This document shows positions 8,049 through 17,381 of a stretch of DNA of 64,000 nt, one piece after another. Location: NCBI RefSeq assembly GCF_030005555.1, contig NZ_JASCQG010000004.1, positions 176,815 through 240,814 on the forward strand. Direction: 5' to 3'. The notes below the pieces were generated by a model that saw nothing but the letters and a program-made list of their open reading frames with translations, had not been told where the DNA came from and did not search any database. A program made the position numbers and the translations under genes. Each line of letters begins with the position of its first letter. Position 1 is the stretch's first letter. Source of the stretch: Empedobacter sedimenti. Lineage in GTDB: Bacteria > Bacteroidota > Bacteroidia > Flavobacteriales > Weeksellaceae.

Positions 8049-8891
8049 CAAAAAAGTAAATTTATATTCTGCTTATTAATGGGAATATGCATTAATGCAC
8101 AGGTTTCTGTAGGGAATGTTATTCCAGATCAATCCTCAATTTTAGAGTTAAATACAGCTAATATTTCTCCCAAAAAAGGATTTTTACCACCAAGAGTTCA
8201 GTTGCTTAATAATAAAGATATAACTACAATTCAAAATCCAGTTATAGGCATGACAGCTTATAATAAATTAGCTTCAGGATCAAGTCCAAATATTATTGAA
8301 GCAAATTCGTTTGTTGTATGGGATGGAAGTACATGGCAAAAAATAAGCAACTTACCAGAGATTAGATCGTTAAAGTTACCTGAAGATTTCGCTGCAGTGT
8401 CTACAACTACCCAAAACTTTACTACAACAAACCAATTAAGTACAGTAAATTCTCCTACTCCGGTTGAGATTTATTGGAATAATGGGGATGTTAAAATAGC
8501 TAATCCGACAGATGTTCAATTAGGAACGAATAGGTTTAAATTTTTAAAAAGTTCTTACTTTCAAATTTCAGGGATGGTGACTTTTAAAGCAAATACAGTA
8601 TTGGCAAGTAGTGATACTCAGATAGTACTGGTTGTTCAAAAATCTATAAATGGAGGTTCTACTTGGATCAATATTTTTTCGAATACTCTTCCTATTGAAC
8701 AGAATGCAAGTGGAATGTCACAAACTTTAACAATTCCTAATATAATACATCAATTTAATGTAAATGATGAAGTAAGAATTGTGATATTTAAACCAGCTGG
8801 AAAAACTAATTATAGTACAGATTCTGGTATAATTGGAAGAAATACAACTGATATCGTTAAGTCTTTAAGAATTTTAAGAATTAATCAATAA
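8046..8891 (+). CDS. Secreted protein, cassette member 3
   Basis: A 281-residue paralogue of the two upstream genes. Signal peptide ends near CINAQ; the module VSVGNVIPDQSSILEL ... KKGFLPPRVQLL ... FVVWDGSTWQKI follows. The C-terminal part keeps the fold pattern (SSYFQISGMVTF, KSINGGSTWINIF, FNVNDEVRIVIF). I chose the second of the duplicated ATGs (8046) because the first is closed after five codons. A strong terminator follows, so the three genes form one unit of 2.65 kb. Confidence 0.8.
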   Translation: MQKSKFIFCLLMGICINAQVSVGNVIPDQSSILELNTANISPKKGFLPPRVQLLNNKDITTIQNPVIGMTAYNKLASGSSPNIIEANSFVVWDGSTWQKISNLPEIRSLKLPEDFAAVSTTTQNFTTTNQLSTVNSPTPVEIYWNNGDVKIANPTDVQLGTNRFKFLKSSYFQISGMVTFKANTVLASSDTQIVLVVQKSINGGSTWINIFSNTLPIEQNASGMSQTLTIPNIIHQFNVNDEVRIVIFKPAGKTNYSTDSGIIGRNTTDIVKSLRILRINQ

Positions 8892-8932
8892 CAAAAAACT
8901 CCAACTTGATGAAAAGTTGGAGTTTTTATTTT
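8892..8932. terminator. Bidirectional terminator between cassette and methyltransferase
   Basis: Stem aaaaactccaac / gttggagttttt with a 10-base loop; A-runs and T-runs on both sides let it serve both convergent genes. Confidence 0.88.
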
Positions 8933-8941
8933 TGCTTACCG

Positions 8942-9472
8942 CTATTTCATAAATCCTTCATACCATTTCCACAAAATAATTCCTGTACAAACAGAAACAT
9001 TTAACGAATGTTTTGTTCCTGATTGTGGAATTTCGATACACGTATCACATTGGTCGATAATTGATTGTTGAACACCATCTACTTCATTTCCCATTACAAT
9101 AGCATATTTCTGAGATTGGTCAACTTCAAATTCATTTAACAAAACAGAACCTTCCGTTTGTTCAATCGTTACAATTTGGTAACCTTCTTCTTTCAGTTTT
9201 GCAACCAATTCATTCGAATCTTTTATATATTCCCAATCAACAGAATTTTCTGCACCAATGGCTGTTTTATGAATTTCTTTATGAGGTGGAGTTGCTGTAA
9301 TTCCACACAAATAAATTTTATCAATTAAAAATGCATCCGAAGTTCTAAAAACCGCACCAACATTATGCATACTTCTCACATTATCTAACACCACAACAAT
9401 CGGATGTTTTTCAATAGCTTTATATTCTTCCGCAGAAACGCGACCTAATTCGTCTAATTTTAGTTTTCTCAT
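8942..9472 (-). CDS. TrmH/SpoU family RNA 2'-O-methyltransferase
   Basis: A 176-residue SPOUT-class methyltransferase. Conserved motif 1 is seen as DNVRSMHNVGAVFRTSDAF, motif 2 as AIVMGNEVDGV, and motif 3 as IEIPQSGTKHSLNVSVCTGI, which together form the knotted S-adenosylmethionine site. The protein is short and lacks an N-terminal RNA-binding extension, so it resembles tRNA (Gm18) or TrmL-type enzymes; the target RNA is not clear. The ATG at 9472 is preferred; a GTG one codon upstream is the only extension. It is transcribed away from mutS across 40 bases. Confidence 0.9.
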   Translation of the reverse strand: MRKLKLDELGRVSAEEYKAIEKHPIVVVLDNVRSMHNVGAVFRTSDAFLIDKIYLCGITATPPHKEIHKTAIGAENSVDWEYIKDSNELVAKLKEEGYQIVTIEQTEGSVLLNEFEVDQSQKYAIVMGNEVDGVQQSIIDQCDTCIEIPQSGTKHSLNVSVCTGIILWKWYEGFMK

Positions 9473-9516
9473 CACTTCGTTTTTAACTAACTTAGCTGTT
9501 CAAAATTTATAATAAT

Positions 9517-12108
9517 TTGACAAAAGTAGTAAAGAATAAGGAAACTCCTCTAATGAAACAATATAACACGATTAAGGCGAAATATCCTGATGCAATGTTG
9601 TTGTTCCGTGTGGGAGATTTTTACGAAACATTTGGAGAAGATGCTGTGCGAGCTTCTCGCATTTTAGATATAGTTTTAACGAAACGCGCCAATGGCTCTG
9701 ATAATAGTGCTTTGGCAGGTTTTCCTCATCATAGTTTGAATACTTATTTACCAAAATTGGTGAAAGCTGGTTTGCGTGTTGCAATTTGCGATCAGCTCGA
9801 AGATCCAAAGATGGTAAAAGGTATCGTAAAACGTGGTGTAACAGAGTTGGTTACGCCTGGTGTTGCGTTGCAAGATGAGGTTTTATCGTCAAAATCGAAT
9901 AACTTTTTGATGGCTGTTCATCAAGGTGATAAAGCATTTGGAATAGCTTTGTTAGATGTTTCGACGGGAGAATTTTTAGTTTCTGAAGGACAAGAAGATC
10001 AAGTAGCAAAAATTATTCAATCGTTTCGTCCAAGTGAAGTGATTTACCAGAAACGTGTCAAATATAATTTTTCTGATGTCAAAAGTAAATTTTTGTTGGA
10101 TGATTGGGCTTTTCAATATGATTTTGCAATTGATAAATTAACCAATCTTTTCAAAACTAAGAATCTGAAAGGTTTTGGAATAGAGGATTTAAAAGATGGA
10201 ATTATTTCTGCTGGTGCTATTTTAGCTTACTTGGACGATACGCATCATTTCGAAATTCAGCACTTAACATCTATTCAGCGTCTTAATCAAGATAGTTTTG
10301 TTTGGATGGATCCATTTACGATTCGCAATCTCGAATTGGTTTATTCGCCGCATCCAAAAGGTGTTACGTTATTAAATGTTTTAGATGATACCAAAACTCC
10401 GATGGGTGCTCGTTTGCTGAATCGTTGGATGGTGATGGTATTGAAAGATTTGAAATCAATTCAACGTCGTCAAAATATTGTCGAATATTTCTACAAATTT
10501 GGAGATTTACGTTACGATTTGCGAGAAAAATTAGGTCAATTAACCGATTTAGAACGTTTGGCTGGAAAAGTTTCGACAGGTAAAATTACACCTCGTCAAT
10601 TACAACAATTAGCACAAAGTCTTAAAATTTCGGAAGAAATAAAAGAAGTTGCTGAACAATCAAATATCAAAGAAGTTGCAGATTTATTTTCTAGAATCGA
10701 ACCAATTGATGATTTAACGCAAAAGATTTTTGATACACTTTCTGATGAACCTCCGCATCAAATTGTAAAAGGAAATGTGATTAGAGAAGGTGTTTCTGAA
10801 GAATTGGATCGATTACGAAAAATTCAGTTTTCTGGGAAAGATTATTTGGATCAAATGTGTCAGCGCGAAACTGAACGAACTGGAATTTCTTCCTTGAAAG
10901 TTGCATTCAATAATGTGTTTGGTTATTATATTGAAGTTCGAAATACGCACAAAGATAAAGTGCCAGAAGAATGGATTCGTAAACAAACTTTGGTGAATGC
11001 AGAACGTTATATTACCGAAGAATTAAAGGAATACGAAACGCAAATTCTTGGTGCAGAAGAAAAAATTCTTGCAATAGAAAATCAATTATTTATTGAATTA
11101 TTACAAGAAATTATCACTAAACTTTTACCGATTCAACAAACGGCAAAAGCAATTGCATTTTTGGATGTTTTGTCAACTTTTGCGGAAATAGCTGAGAAAA
11201 ATAATTTCACTAAACCTTCTCTTAATGATGGTTTTGAGTTAAATATAAAAGAAGGTCGCCATGCTGTAATTGAACAACAATTACCAATTGGCGAACAATA
11301 TGTGTCGAATAATGTTGAGTTAAATTCGGATCATCAGCAAATTATTATGATTACTGGACCAAATATGTCTGGTAAATCAGCACTTTTACGTCAAACTGCT
11401 TTGATTGTTTTGATGGCGCAAATGGGAAGTTTTGTTCCAGCTCAAGCAGCTGAATTAGGAATTATTGATAAAGTTTTTACACGAGTTGGTGCTTCGGATA
11501 ATATTTCTTCAGGCGAATCGACGTTTATGGTCGAAATGAATGAGACAGCAAGTATTCTAAATAACATTTCGGAACGAAGTTTGATTTTGTTGGATGAAAT
11601 TGGTCGAGGAACTTCGACATACGATGGAATTTCGATTGCGTGGGCAATTGCGGAATTTTTGCATCAAAGTGCTTTGAAACCAAAAACATTGTTTGCAACG
11701 CATTATCATGAATTAAATGAAATGTCAAAATCAATGGAGCGAATCAAAAATTTTAATGTCAGTATCAAAGAAACAAAAGATACAATATTATTTTTGAGAA
11801 AATTAGTTCCAGGAGGTAGTGAGCATAGTTTTGGTATACATGTTGCTAAAATGGCAGGAATGCCAAAGCGAGTGGTGGACAGAGCGAATGATGTGTTGAA
11901 AGTTTTGGAAGCGACGAAAACTGATGAAGGAATCTCAAATAAAACCGAAAAAATAACGCAAGATAATATGCAATTGAGTTTCTTTCAGTTAGATGATCCA
12001 ATTTTAGATTCGATAAGAGAAGAAATTCTGAATACTGATATCAATACGTTAACACCTGTTGAAGCATTGATGAAACTGAATGAAATCAAAAAGAAACTTG
12101 GTAAATAA
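9517..12108 (+). CDS. mutS: DNA mismatch repair protein MutS
   Basis: An 863-residue MutS that recognises mismatches and starts repair with MutL. The mismatch-reading motif GDFYETFGEDA (Phe-x-Glu) is near residue 32; the ATPase has Walker A GPNMSGKS near residue 614, Walker B LILLDEIGRGTSTYDG near 690, and the ATHYHEL switch. The end EALMKLNEIKKKL matches the family's C-terminal helix. The start is TTG at 9517; it places eight to ten residues before KETPLMKQYN, as I would expect from flavobacterial homologues, whereas the first ATG (PLM) would remove them. The length is normal. Confidence 0.97.
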   Translation: MTKVVKNKETPLMKQYNTIKAKYPDAMLLFRVGDFYETFGEDAVRASRILDIVLTKRANGSDNSALAGFPHHSLNTYLPKLVKAGLRVAICDQLEDPKMVKGIVKRGVTELVTPGVALQDEVLSSKSNNFLMAVHQGDKAFGIALLDVSTGEFLVSEGQEDQVAKIIQSFRPSEVIYQKRVKYNFSDVKSKFLLDDWAFQYDFAIDKLTNLFKTKNLKGFGIEDLKDGIISAGAILAYLDDTHHFEIQHLTSIQRLNQDSFVWMDPFTIRNLELVYSPHPKGVTLLNVLDDTKTPMGARLLNRWMVMVLKDLKSIQRRQNIVEYFYKFGDLRYDLREKLGQLTDLERLAGKVSTGKITPRQLQQLAQSLKISEEIKEVAEQSNIKEVADLFSRIEPIDDLTQKIFDTLSDEPPHQIVKGNVIREGVSEELDRLRKIQFSGKDYLDQMCQRETERTGISSLKVAFNNVFGYYIEVRNTHKDKVPEEWIRKQTLVNAERYITEELKEYETQILGAEEKILAIENQLFIELLQEIITKLLPIQQTAKAIAFLDVLSTFAEIAEKNNFTKPSLNDGFELNIKEGRHAVIEQQLPIGEQYVSNNVELNSDHQQIIMITGPNMSGKSALLRQTALIVLMAQMGSFVPAQAAELGIIDKVFTRVGASDNISSGESTFMVEMNETASILNNISERSLILLDEIGRGTSTYDGISIAWAIAEFLHQSALKPKTLFATHYHELNEMSKSMERIKNFNVSIKETKDTILFLRKLVPGGSEHSFGIHVAKMAGMPKRVVDRANDVLKVLEATKTDEGISNKTEKITQDNMQLSFFQLDDPILDSIREEILNTDINTLTPVEALMKLNEIKKKLGK

Positions 12109-12118
12109 ACTTAAAAAT

Positions 12119-12922
12119 ATGAAGAAAATAATTTTAACCGTAGCAGGAGCTTTAGTCTTAGCTTCTTGTGCTACAAACCCTGTTACAGGACGTAAATCGC
12201 TGTCATTAGTTTCTAATGCAGATTTATTTCCTACAGCTTATAATCAATATTCTCAGGTTCTTAAACAAGGGAAAGTAATTACAGGTACAGCTGATGCAAA
12301 GATGGTGCAGACAGTTGGTGAACGTTTAAAATACGCAGCTGAAAAATATTATCAAGAAAAAGGAATCTCCTCTCAATTACAAGGTTACCAATGGCAGTTT
12401 ACGTTGTTAAATGCAAACGAAGTAAACGCATGGTGTATGCCAGGAGGTAAGGTTGCTGTTTATTCGGGTATTTTACCAATAACAAAAGATGCTACAGGTT
12501 TATCTGTGGTTTTAGGACACGAAATTGGTCACGCGTTAGCTGGACATAGTGCCGAGCAAGCTTCTCAACAAATGGCTGCGCAAGGTATTGGTCAAATTGT
12601 TGGAGGATCTATTGGTAATGCTGAATATGCAAAAGTTTTTGAACAATTGTATCCTGTTGGAGCTCAAGTTGGATTGCTAAACTATTCTCGTAAAATGGAA
12701 TTAGATGCAGATGTAACAGGATTGTATTTGATGGCGATGGCTGGTTATGATCCTTCACAAGCAATTCCTTTCTGGGAACGTATGGCAGCAAAAGGTGGTA
12801 ATGCAGGTGTTTCTGAGTTTTTAAGCACTCACCCTTCTGATGCTACTCGTATAGCAAAAATAAAAGAGGCTTTACCTACTGCTATTGCTTATTATAATGC
12901 AAGTCCGTATAAAGGAAAATAG
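12119..12922 (+). CDS. M48 family metalloprotease, lipoprotein
   Basis: From ATG 12119 the protein has 267 residues and a lipoprotein signal (GALVLASC with the acylated Cys), so it should sit in the periplasmic face of a membrane. An upstream ATG at 12080, inside mutS, would add 13 charged residues before the signal and is rejected. The zinc site is GHEIGHALAGHSAEQ (HExxH at residues 134-138) with the third ligand in MELDADVTGL. The pattern is that of LoiP/BepA-like or YcaL-like peptidases that handle outer-membrane protein quality control. It starts 10 bases after mutS and ends at a strong terminator. Confidence 0.92.
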   Translation: MKKIILTVAGALVLASCATNPVTGRKSLSLVSNADLFPTAYNQYSQVLKQGKVITGTADAKMVQTVGERLKYAAEKYYQEKGISSQLQGYQWQFTLLNANEVNAWCMPGGKVAVYSGILPITKDATGLSVVLGHEIGHALAGHSAEQASQQMAAQGIGQIVGGSIGNAEYAKVFEQLYPVGAQVGLLNYSRKMELDADVTGLYLMAMAGYDPSQAIPFWERMAAKGGNAGVSEFLSTHPSDATRIAKIKEALPTAIAYYNASPYKGK

Positions 12923-12950
12923 AATAGATTTTATTCATTTTAAAATTATT

Positions 12951-12986
12951 AGCGAGTTAATTTGATAAATTGACTCGCTTTTTTTA
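12951..12986 (+). terminator. Rho-independent terminator
   Basis: Stem agcgagttaattt / aaattgactcgct (one wobble) with a 3-base loop and a long T-run; ends the mutS-protease block. Confidence 0.9.
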
Positions 12987-13020
12987 TATTTAGTATTCAA
13001 AACCACAAAATAAGTAATCA

Positions 13021-14925
13021 ATGAAAAATGATTTTAGAATCAATTCGTTTTCAGAATACAAGAAAACGTATAAAAAGAGTGTAAAAGATCCAGAAAAATT
13101 TTGGGATAAAATTGCGGATAACTTTTTATGGCATAAGAAATGGGATAAAACACTAGAATATGATTTTGAAAAAGCAGATTTCAAATGGTTTCAAGGTGGT
13201 CAATTAAATATTACAGAGAATGTTTTAGATAGACATTTAGAGAAAAGCGGAAACAAAACTGCGCTGATTTGGGAACCGAATAATCCTTTAGAAGAATCTA
13301 GAATTATCACTTATCGTCAATTGCATTCTAAAGTTTGTCAGTTTGCAAATGTTCTTAAAAACAATGGCGTGCAAAAAGGAGATCGTGTATGTATTTATAT
13401 GCCAATGATTCCTGAATTAGCTATCGCAATGCTTGCTTGTGCTCGTATAGGAGCCGTACATTCTATTGTTTTTGCAGGTTTTTCTTCTTCTGCAATCGCT
13501 TCTCGTATCAATGATTCGCAATGTAAAGTTTTAGTTACTGCGAATGAAGTTTTTAGAGGGACTAAATCAATCAACTTAAAAGCAATTTGTGACGAAGCGT
13601 TAAAAGATTGCCCATCTATTCAGACTTGTATTGTTTATCGTCGTGCAATTGAGCCAACTTCGATGGTTGGTGGACGAGATAAATTTTGGATTGATGAAAT
13701 GCACAAAGTAGATGATAATTGTCCTGCCGAAATTATGGATGCAGAAGATCCTTTATTTATTCTATATACATCAGGTTCTACAGGGAAACCGAAAGGAATG
13801 GTGCATACATGTGGAGGATATTTGGTCGAAACAGCATATTCGTTTGACAATATTTTCCAGATGGATCCAAATGATATTTATTGGTGTACAGCAGATATCG
13901 GCTGGATTACAGGACATAGTTACATTATTTATGGTCCACTAGCTTGTGGTGCAACATCGGTAATGTTTGAAGGTATTCCGAGTTTTCCAGATTTTGGACG
14001 TTTTTGGGAAATTGTCGAAAAATTAAAAGTGACACATTTCTATACAGCTCCAACAGCGGTTCGTTCGTTAGCGCGCGAATCGTTAGAGTATGTCGAAAAA
14101 TATGATTTATCAACGTTAAAAGTTTTAGGATCAGTTGGAGAACCAATTAATGAAGAAGCTTGGCACTGGTTAAATGATTATGTAGGTAAAGGAAATTGCC
14201 CGATTGTAGATACATGGTGGCAAACCGAAACTGGTTCAATCATGATTTCGCCAATGGCAGGTATTACACCACTTCGTCCAACGTTTGCAACTTTACCGCT
14301 TCCAGGTATTCAGCCTGTTTTGATGGATGAAAATGGAAAAGAAGTGGAAACAATTAATGAAAAAGCAGAAGGTCGTTTAGCTATTAAGTTCCCTTGGCCA
14401 TCTATGGCAAGAACGATTTATGGTGATCACAAACGTTATATCGAAACCTATTTCTCTACTTTTCCAGGTTACTATTTTACAGGAGATGGAGCGTATCGCG
14501 ATGCAATGGATAATTACAGAATTACAGGTCGTGTAGATGATGTGGTAATTGTTTCGGGACATAATTTAGGTACTGCGCCAGTAGAGAATGCAATCAATGA
14601 GAATGAAGCTGTTGCAGAAAGTGCAGTTGTAGGTTTTCCGCATGATATCAAAGGAAATGCATTGTATGCTTTTGTGATTTTACAAGATGGAATCGAAGGC
14701 TCTTCAGAATTAGAAGCAGAAATAAAAAATGGAGTTTCTAAGTTAATTGGAGCAATTGCAAAACCGGATAAAATACAGTTTGTTTCAGGTTTACCAAAAA
14801 CACGAAGCGGAAAAATTATGCGTCGTATTTTGAGAAAAATTGCAAGTGACGAAACTGATTTTGGCGATACATCAACATTGTTAGATCCAGATATTGTAGC
14901 TGTAATTCAGAAAGGAAAAGTTTAA
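13021..14925 (+). CDS. acs: Acetyl-CoA synthetase (AMP-forming)
   Basis: A 634-residue member of the ANL superfamily that turns acetate, ATP and CoA into acetyl-CoA through acetyl-AMP. The nucleotide loop is YTSGSTGKPKGMVHT; the acetate pocket region has TWWQTETGSIMISP; the hinge is GDGAYRDAMDNYRITGRVDD; and the C-terminal SGKIMRRILRKIA carries the lysine that is acetylated in homologues to switch the enzyme off. The N-terminal WDKIADNFLWHKKWD matches the Acs N-terminal domain. Length is close to the usual 640-650. It is monocistronic, between two terminators. Confidence 0.96.
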   Translation: MKNDFRINSFSEYKKTYKKSVKDPEKFWDKIADNFLWHKKWDKTLEYDFEKADFKWFQGGQLNITENVLDRHLEKSGNKTALIWEPNNPLEESRIITYRQLHSKVCQFANVLKNNGVQKGDRVCIYMPMIPELAIAMLACARIGAVHSIVFAGFSSSAIASRINDSQCKVLVTANEVFRGTKSINLKAICDEALKDCPSIQTCIVYRRAIEPTSMVGGRDKFWIDEMHKVDDNCPAEIMDAEDPLFILYTSGSTGKPKGMVHTCGGYLVETAYSFDNIFQMDPNDIYWCTADIGWITGHSYIIYGPLACGATSVMFEGIPSFPDFGRFWEIVEKLKVTHFYTAPTAVRSLARESLEYVEKYDLSTLKVLGSVGEPINEEAWHWLNDYVGKGNCPIVDTWWQTETGSIMISPMAGITPLRPTFATLPLPGIQPVLMDENGKEVETINEKAEGRLAIKFPWPSMARTIYGDHKRYIETYFSTFPGYYFTGDGAYRDAMDNYRITGRVDDVVIVSGHNLGTAPVENAINENEAVAESAVVGFPHDIKGNALYAFVILQDGIEGSSELEAEIKNGVSKLIGAIAKPDKIQFVSGLPKTRSGKIMRRILRKIASDETDFGDTSTLLDPDIVAVIQKGKV

Positions 14926-14951
14926 CGAACAGACACAAAATAATTTTCAAA

Positions 14952-14986
14952 ACAAAAAGCATTACCCAAAAAGTAATGCTTTTTTG
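14952..14986 (+). terminator. Rho-independent terminator after acs
   Basis: Stem aaaaagcattac / gtaatgctttttt with a short A-rich loop and T-run. It lies within the open frame upstream of the next gene, which argues that the next gene starts after it. Confidence 0.88.
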
Positions 14987-15056
14987 GTTTGATTATTTTG
15001 TAGAATTTTTCTCATCTAAATTCCCTTTATATAGCCTATATTCAATGCATTTTTTG

Positions 15057-15064
15057 TATTTTTG
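15057..15064 (+). promoter_or_regulatory. Promoter -7 box for the O-methyltransferase gene
   Basis: TATTTTTG fits TAnnTTTG and lies 16 bases before ATG 15081; no good -33 box is seen. Confidence 0.4.
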
Positions 15065-15080
15065 TAGACTTTTTAGAGGT

Positions 15081-15728
15081 ATGATAAACATTTCACCAAT
15101 ATTAGAATCGTATTTGGATCATCACGTAGATCAAGAACCAGAAATCTTGAGTCGTTTACGTGTTGAAACGTATCAATGTACAACGCAACCACATATGATT
15201 TCGGGCGAATATCAAGGTCGTTTGTTAAGCATTTTGTCGAAGATTTTAGCACCTAAAACTATTTTAGAGTTAGGAACTTTTACAGGTTACGCAACATTGT
15301 GTTTGGCGGAAGGTTTAACGTCTGATGGAAAAATCATTACGATGGATAAAAATGATGAGTTAGAATATCTTTGTAGAAAGTATTTTGATGAATCAGAATT
15401 TGCTCAAAAAATAGATTTCAGAATCAATGATGCGCGCGAAGAATTGAATACAATTGAGAAAAATTCAGTAGATTTAGCTTTTATTGATGCCGATAAAGAG
15501 AGTTATCCTTATTATTTTGAGAAAGTTTTAGAACTTTTGCGTCCGGGAGGAGCAATGTTGGTTGACAATGTGTTGTGGTACGGAAAAGTGATGATGGAAG
15601 AGGAAGATAAGAAAGATCCTTCGACAAAAATCTTGAAAGAATTTAATGAGATGGTAACAAAAGATGAACGTGTCGAATCGATCATTTTACCAATTCGTGA
15701 TGGAATTACGTTAATTCGAAAAAAATAA
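15081..15728 (+). CDS. SAM-dependent O-methyltransferase (class I, catechol-type)
   Basis: From ATG 15081 the protein has 215 residues and begins MINISPILESYLDHH. The frame is open further upstream to 14976, but that part crosses a terminator and encodes an aromatic-rich stretch with no match to the family. The SAM motif is ILELGTFTGYATLCLAEGL, and the metal/active-site region is VDLAFIDADKESYPYYFEKV with LLRPGGAMLVDNVLWYGKV. This is the O-methyltransferase family 3 (caffeoyl-CoA/catechol type); the bacterial substrate is unknown, though some members act on tRNA (TrmR). It overlaps the next gene by one base. Confidence 0.9.
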   Translation: MINISPILESYLDHHVDQEPEILSRLRVETYQCTTQPHMISGEYQGRLLSILSKILAPKTILELGTFTGYATLCLAEGLTSDGKIITMDKNDELEYLCRKYFDESEFAQKIDFRINDAREELNTIEKNSVDLAFIDADKESYPYYFEKVLELLRPGGAMLVDNVLWYGKVMMEEEDKKDPSTKILKEFNEMVTKDERVESIILPIRDGITLIRKK

Positions 15729-16489
15729 TGAAATACGCCTTTTGTCAAGTAAGTGTTGCGCCATTGCGCTCCGAAGCAAGAGATTCATCAGAAATGGTGA
15801 GTCAGGTTTTGTTTGGAGAAAAGTTGATTATTTTAGAAGAATTAGAAAAATGGACGAAAGTTCAATTAGCTTTTGATGGTTACGAAGGTTGGCTTGATCC
15901 GAAACAAATTGTAGAAATTTCTGAAGAAGAATACAACAAAGATTCAATAGAGAAATTTGCCATCAATCCGTACAATCATGCGATGGAAAATGGGTTGCCA
16001 ATGACTTTGACAATTGGTGCTGAGGTTAGAGCTTTGAACGAAAGTAAAATCAAAATAGGACAAAAATGTTTCGAATATTTTGGTGTATATACTTCTGGTA
16101 AAAAATCGAAAGAACAATTGGTCGAGATTGCAAAAGCCTATTTAAATGTGCCTTATTTATGGGGCGGAAAATCTTCTTTTGGAATTGATTGTTCAGGATT
16201 AACGCAACAAGTGTACAAAATAGGAGGTTACAAAATTCCGAGAGATGCTTATCAACAAGCGGAAATGGGTGATGTCTTGAGTTTTGTTGAAGAAGCAGAA
16301 CCTGGAGATTTAGCTTTTTTTGATAATGCAGATGGTCGAATTATTCATGTCGGAATTATGTGTGGTAACGGAAAAATTTTGCACGCACACGGAAAAGTTC
16401 GCATTGATCCAATCGATACAAACGGAATTTTCAATACAGATTCTCAGAAATATTCGCATAAATTAAGATGTATTCGTAAGATTATATAA
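15728..16489 (+). CDS. SH3/NlpC-P60 cysteine peptidase (C40 family)
   Basis: A 253-residue protein with no signal peptide. The first about 75 residues are an SH3-like domain (APLRSEARDSSEMVSQVLFGE ... GYEGWLDPKQ, shown in part). The NlpC/P60 domain has the nucleophile in FGIDCSGLTQQ (Cys155), the catalytic His in IIHVGIMCG and a downstream polar residue in ILHAHGKVRID. This layout is that of gamma-D-glutamyl-L-diamino acid endopeptidases (YkfC-like, dipeptidyl peptidase VI), which cut recycled murein peptides inside the cell. Start and upstream stop overlap as TAATG, implying translational coupling with the methyltransferase. Confidence 0.9.
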   Translation: MKYAFCQVSVAPLRSEARDSSEMVSQVLFGEKLIILEELEKWTKVQLAFDGYEGWLDPKQIVEISEEEYNKDSIEKFAINPYNHAMENGLPMTLTIGAEVRALNESKIKIGQKCFEYFGVYTSGKKSKEQLVEIAKAYLNVPYLWGGKSSFGIDCSGLTQQVYKIGGYKIPRDAYQQAEMGDVLSFVEEAEPGDLAFFDNADGRIIHVGIMCGNGKILHAHGKVRIDPIDTNGIFNTDSQKYSHKLRCIRKII

Positions 16490-16492
16490 AGT

Positions 16493-16522
16493 AAAATCGC
16501 CCGAAAAAGGCGATTTTTTTTA
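16493..16522. terminator. Bidirectional terminator
   Basis: Stem aaaatcgcc / ggcgatttt with a 7-base loop; flanking A-run and T-run serve both convergent genes. Confidence 0.85.
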
Positions 16523-16523
16523 T

Positions 16524-17294
16524 TTAAAGAGAATTGATAAACTCAACTGTTTTAGCCAAAGTTGGTGTTTTATTTTCCTTGTAAGGCGTATGTTTTGCAT
16601 TCGGAACAAGATAACTTTCTTTTCTTCCTTTTACATTATTGATAATTCCATTTACTTGTTCAATCGTTCCAAATTCATCATCAACTCCTTGAATAACCAA
16701 CGTTGAACATTCGATATTTTGCAACTCTTCACGAATATCAAAATCAATAAAATCTGGACGTAACCAAGTTTCTGTCCACATCTCAAAAACTTTCTGCGTA
16801 TTATTACCATGATATTTTGTCAAACGTTCTTTCAAGTTCGTTTCTGCGTAAGCAATTTTTGCCTCTCTAATACCATCTAGCGTCACATCTTCCACAATTA
16901 CATGCGAACCAACAACTATAATTCCTTTTAAGCTTTGGTGATATTTCGCTGCATAAAGCAACGCAATTGTTCCGCCATCGCTGTGCCCAAATAAAATAAT
17001 GTCTTTGAAGTTAAATTGTTGAACTATATCATTCAGAAAATCGGCTTCGTCGTGCATATACGTTAATTCACGACGATTTGTTGTAAAAGGAGAAGATTTT
17101 CCATAACCTTTTCTATCGTAGATAAATAAATTACAATTCGTTTTTTCGGCAACTTCTTTCGGGAAATCTCTCCAAAGCTGTGTACAACCTAAAGAATCGT
17201 GTAAGAAAATAAGTGTAGGTCTTTCGGGATTTATCTCGTTATGGTAATAATAAATATTGGCGTTGTTGATTTCTAAACTATTTTGGCTTTCCAT
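16524..17294 (-). CDS. Alpha/beta hydrolase
   Basis: A 256-residue alpha/beta hydrolase without signal peptide. The oxyanion strand is PTLIFLHDSLGCTQLW (HDS where many have HGx), the nucleophile elbow is ILFGHSDGGTIALL (Ser in GHSDG), the acid is likely in VIQGVDDEFG, and the catalytic His is in VPNAKHTPYKE near the C-terminus. The full triad suggests an active esterase or related enzyme, but the substrate cannot be told. The gene stands alone between a bidirectional terminator and the gmk terminator. Confidence 0.88.
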   Translation of the reverse strand: MESQNSLEINNANIYYYHNEINPERPTLIFLHDSLGCTQLWRDFPKEVAEKTNCNLFIYDRKGYGKSSPFTTNRRELTYMHDEADFLNDIVQQFNFKDIILFGHSDGGTIALLYAAKYHQSLKGIIVVGSHVIVEDVTLDGIREAKIAYAETNLKERLTKYHGNNTQKVFEMWTETWLRPDFIDFDIREELQNIECSTLVIQGVDDEFGTIEQVNGIINNVKGRKESYLVPNAKHTPYKENKTPTLAKTVEFINSL

Positions 17295-17327
17295 TTTAAT
17301 TGTAATTTTTTCTGAATTTAAAGATTA

Positions 17328-17362
17328 CAAAAATGCCTCGATTTTATTTATTCGAGGCATTT
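17328..17362 (-). terminator. Terminator of the yicC-gmk operon
   Basis: Stem atgcctcga / tcgaggcat with a 10-base loop; on the minus strand it is followed by a T-run. Confidence 0.85.
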
Positions 17363-17381
17363 GTATATTTTTTTTGAAATT

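Noticed and set aside
7175..8891. Cassette members 2 and 3 as one gene split by a frameshift
   Set aside because: Each has its own signal peptide and complete domain set; the junction is a duplicated stop/start, not a frameshift.
12080..12118. Longer start for the M48 protease inside mutS
   Set aside because: It would put 13 charged residues before a clear lipoprotein signal; ATG 12119 fits better.
14976..15080. 35-residue N-terminal extension of the O-methyltransferase
   Set aside because: The start would lie in the acs terminator, and the extension has no match to the family.
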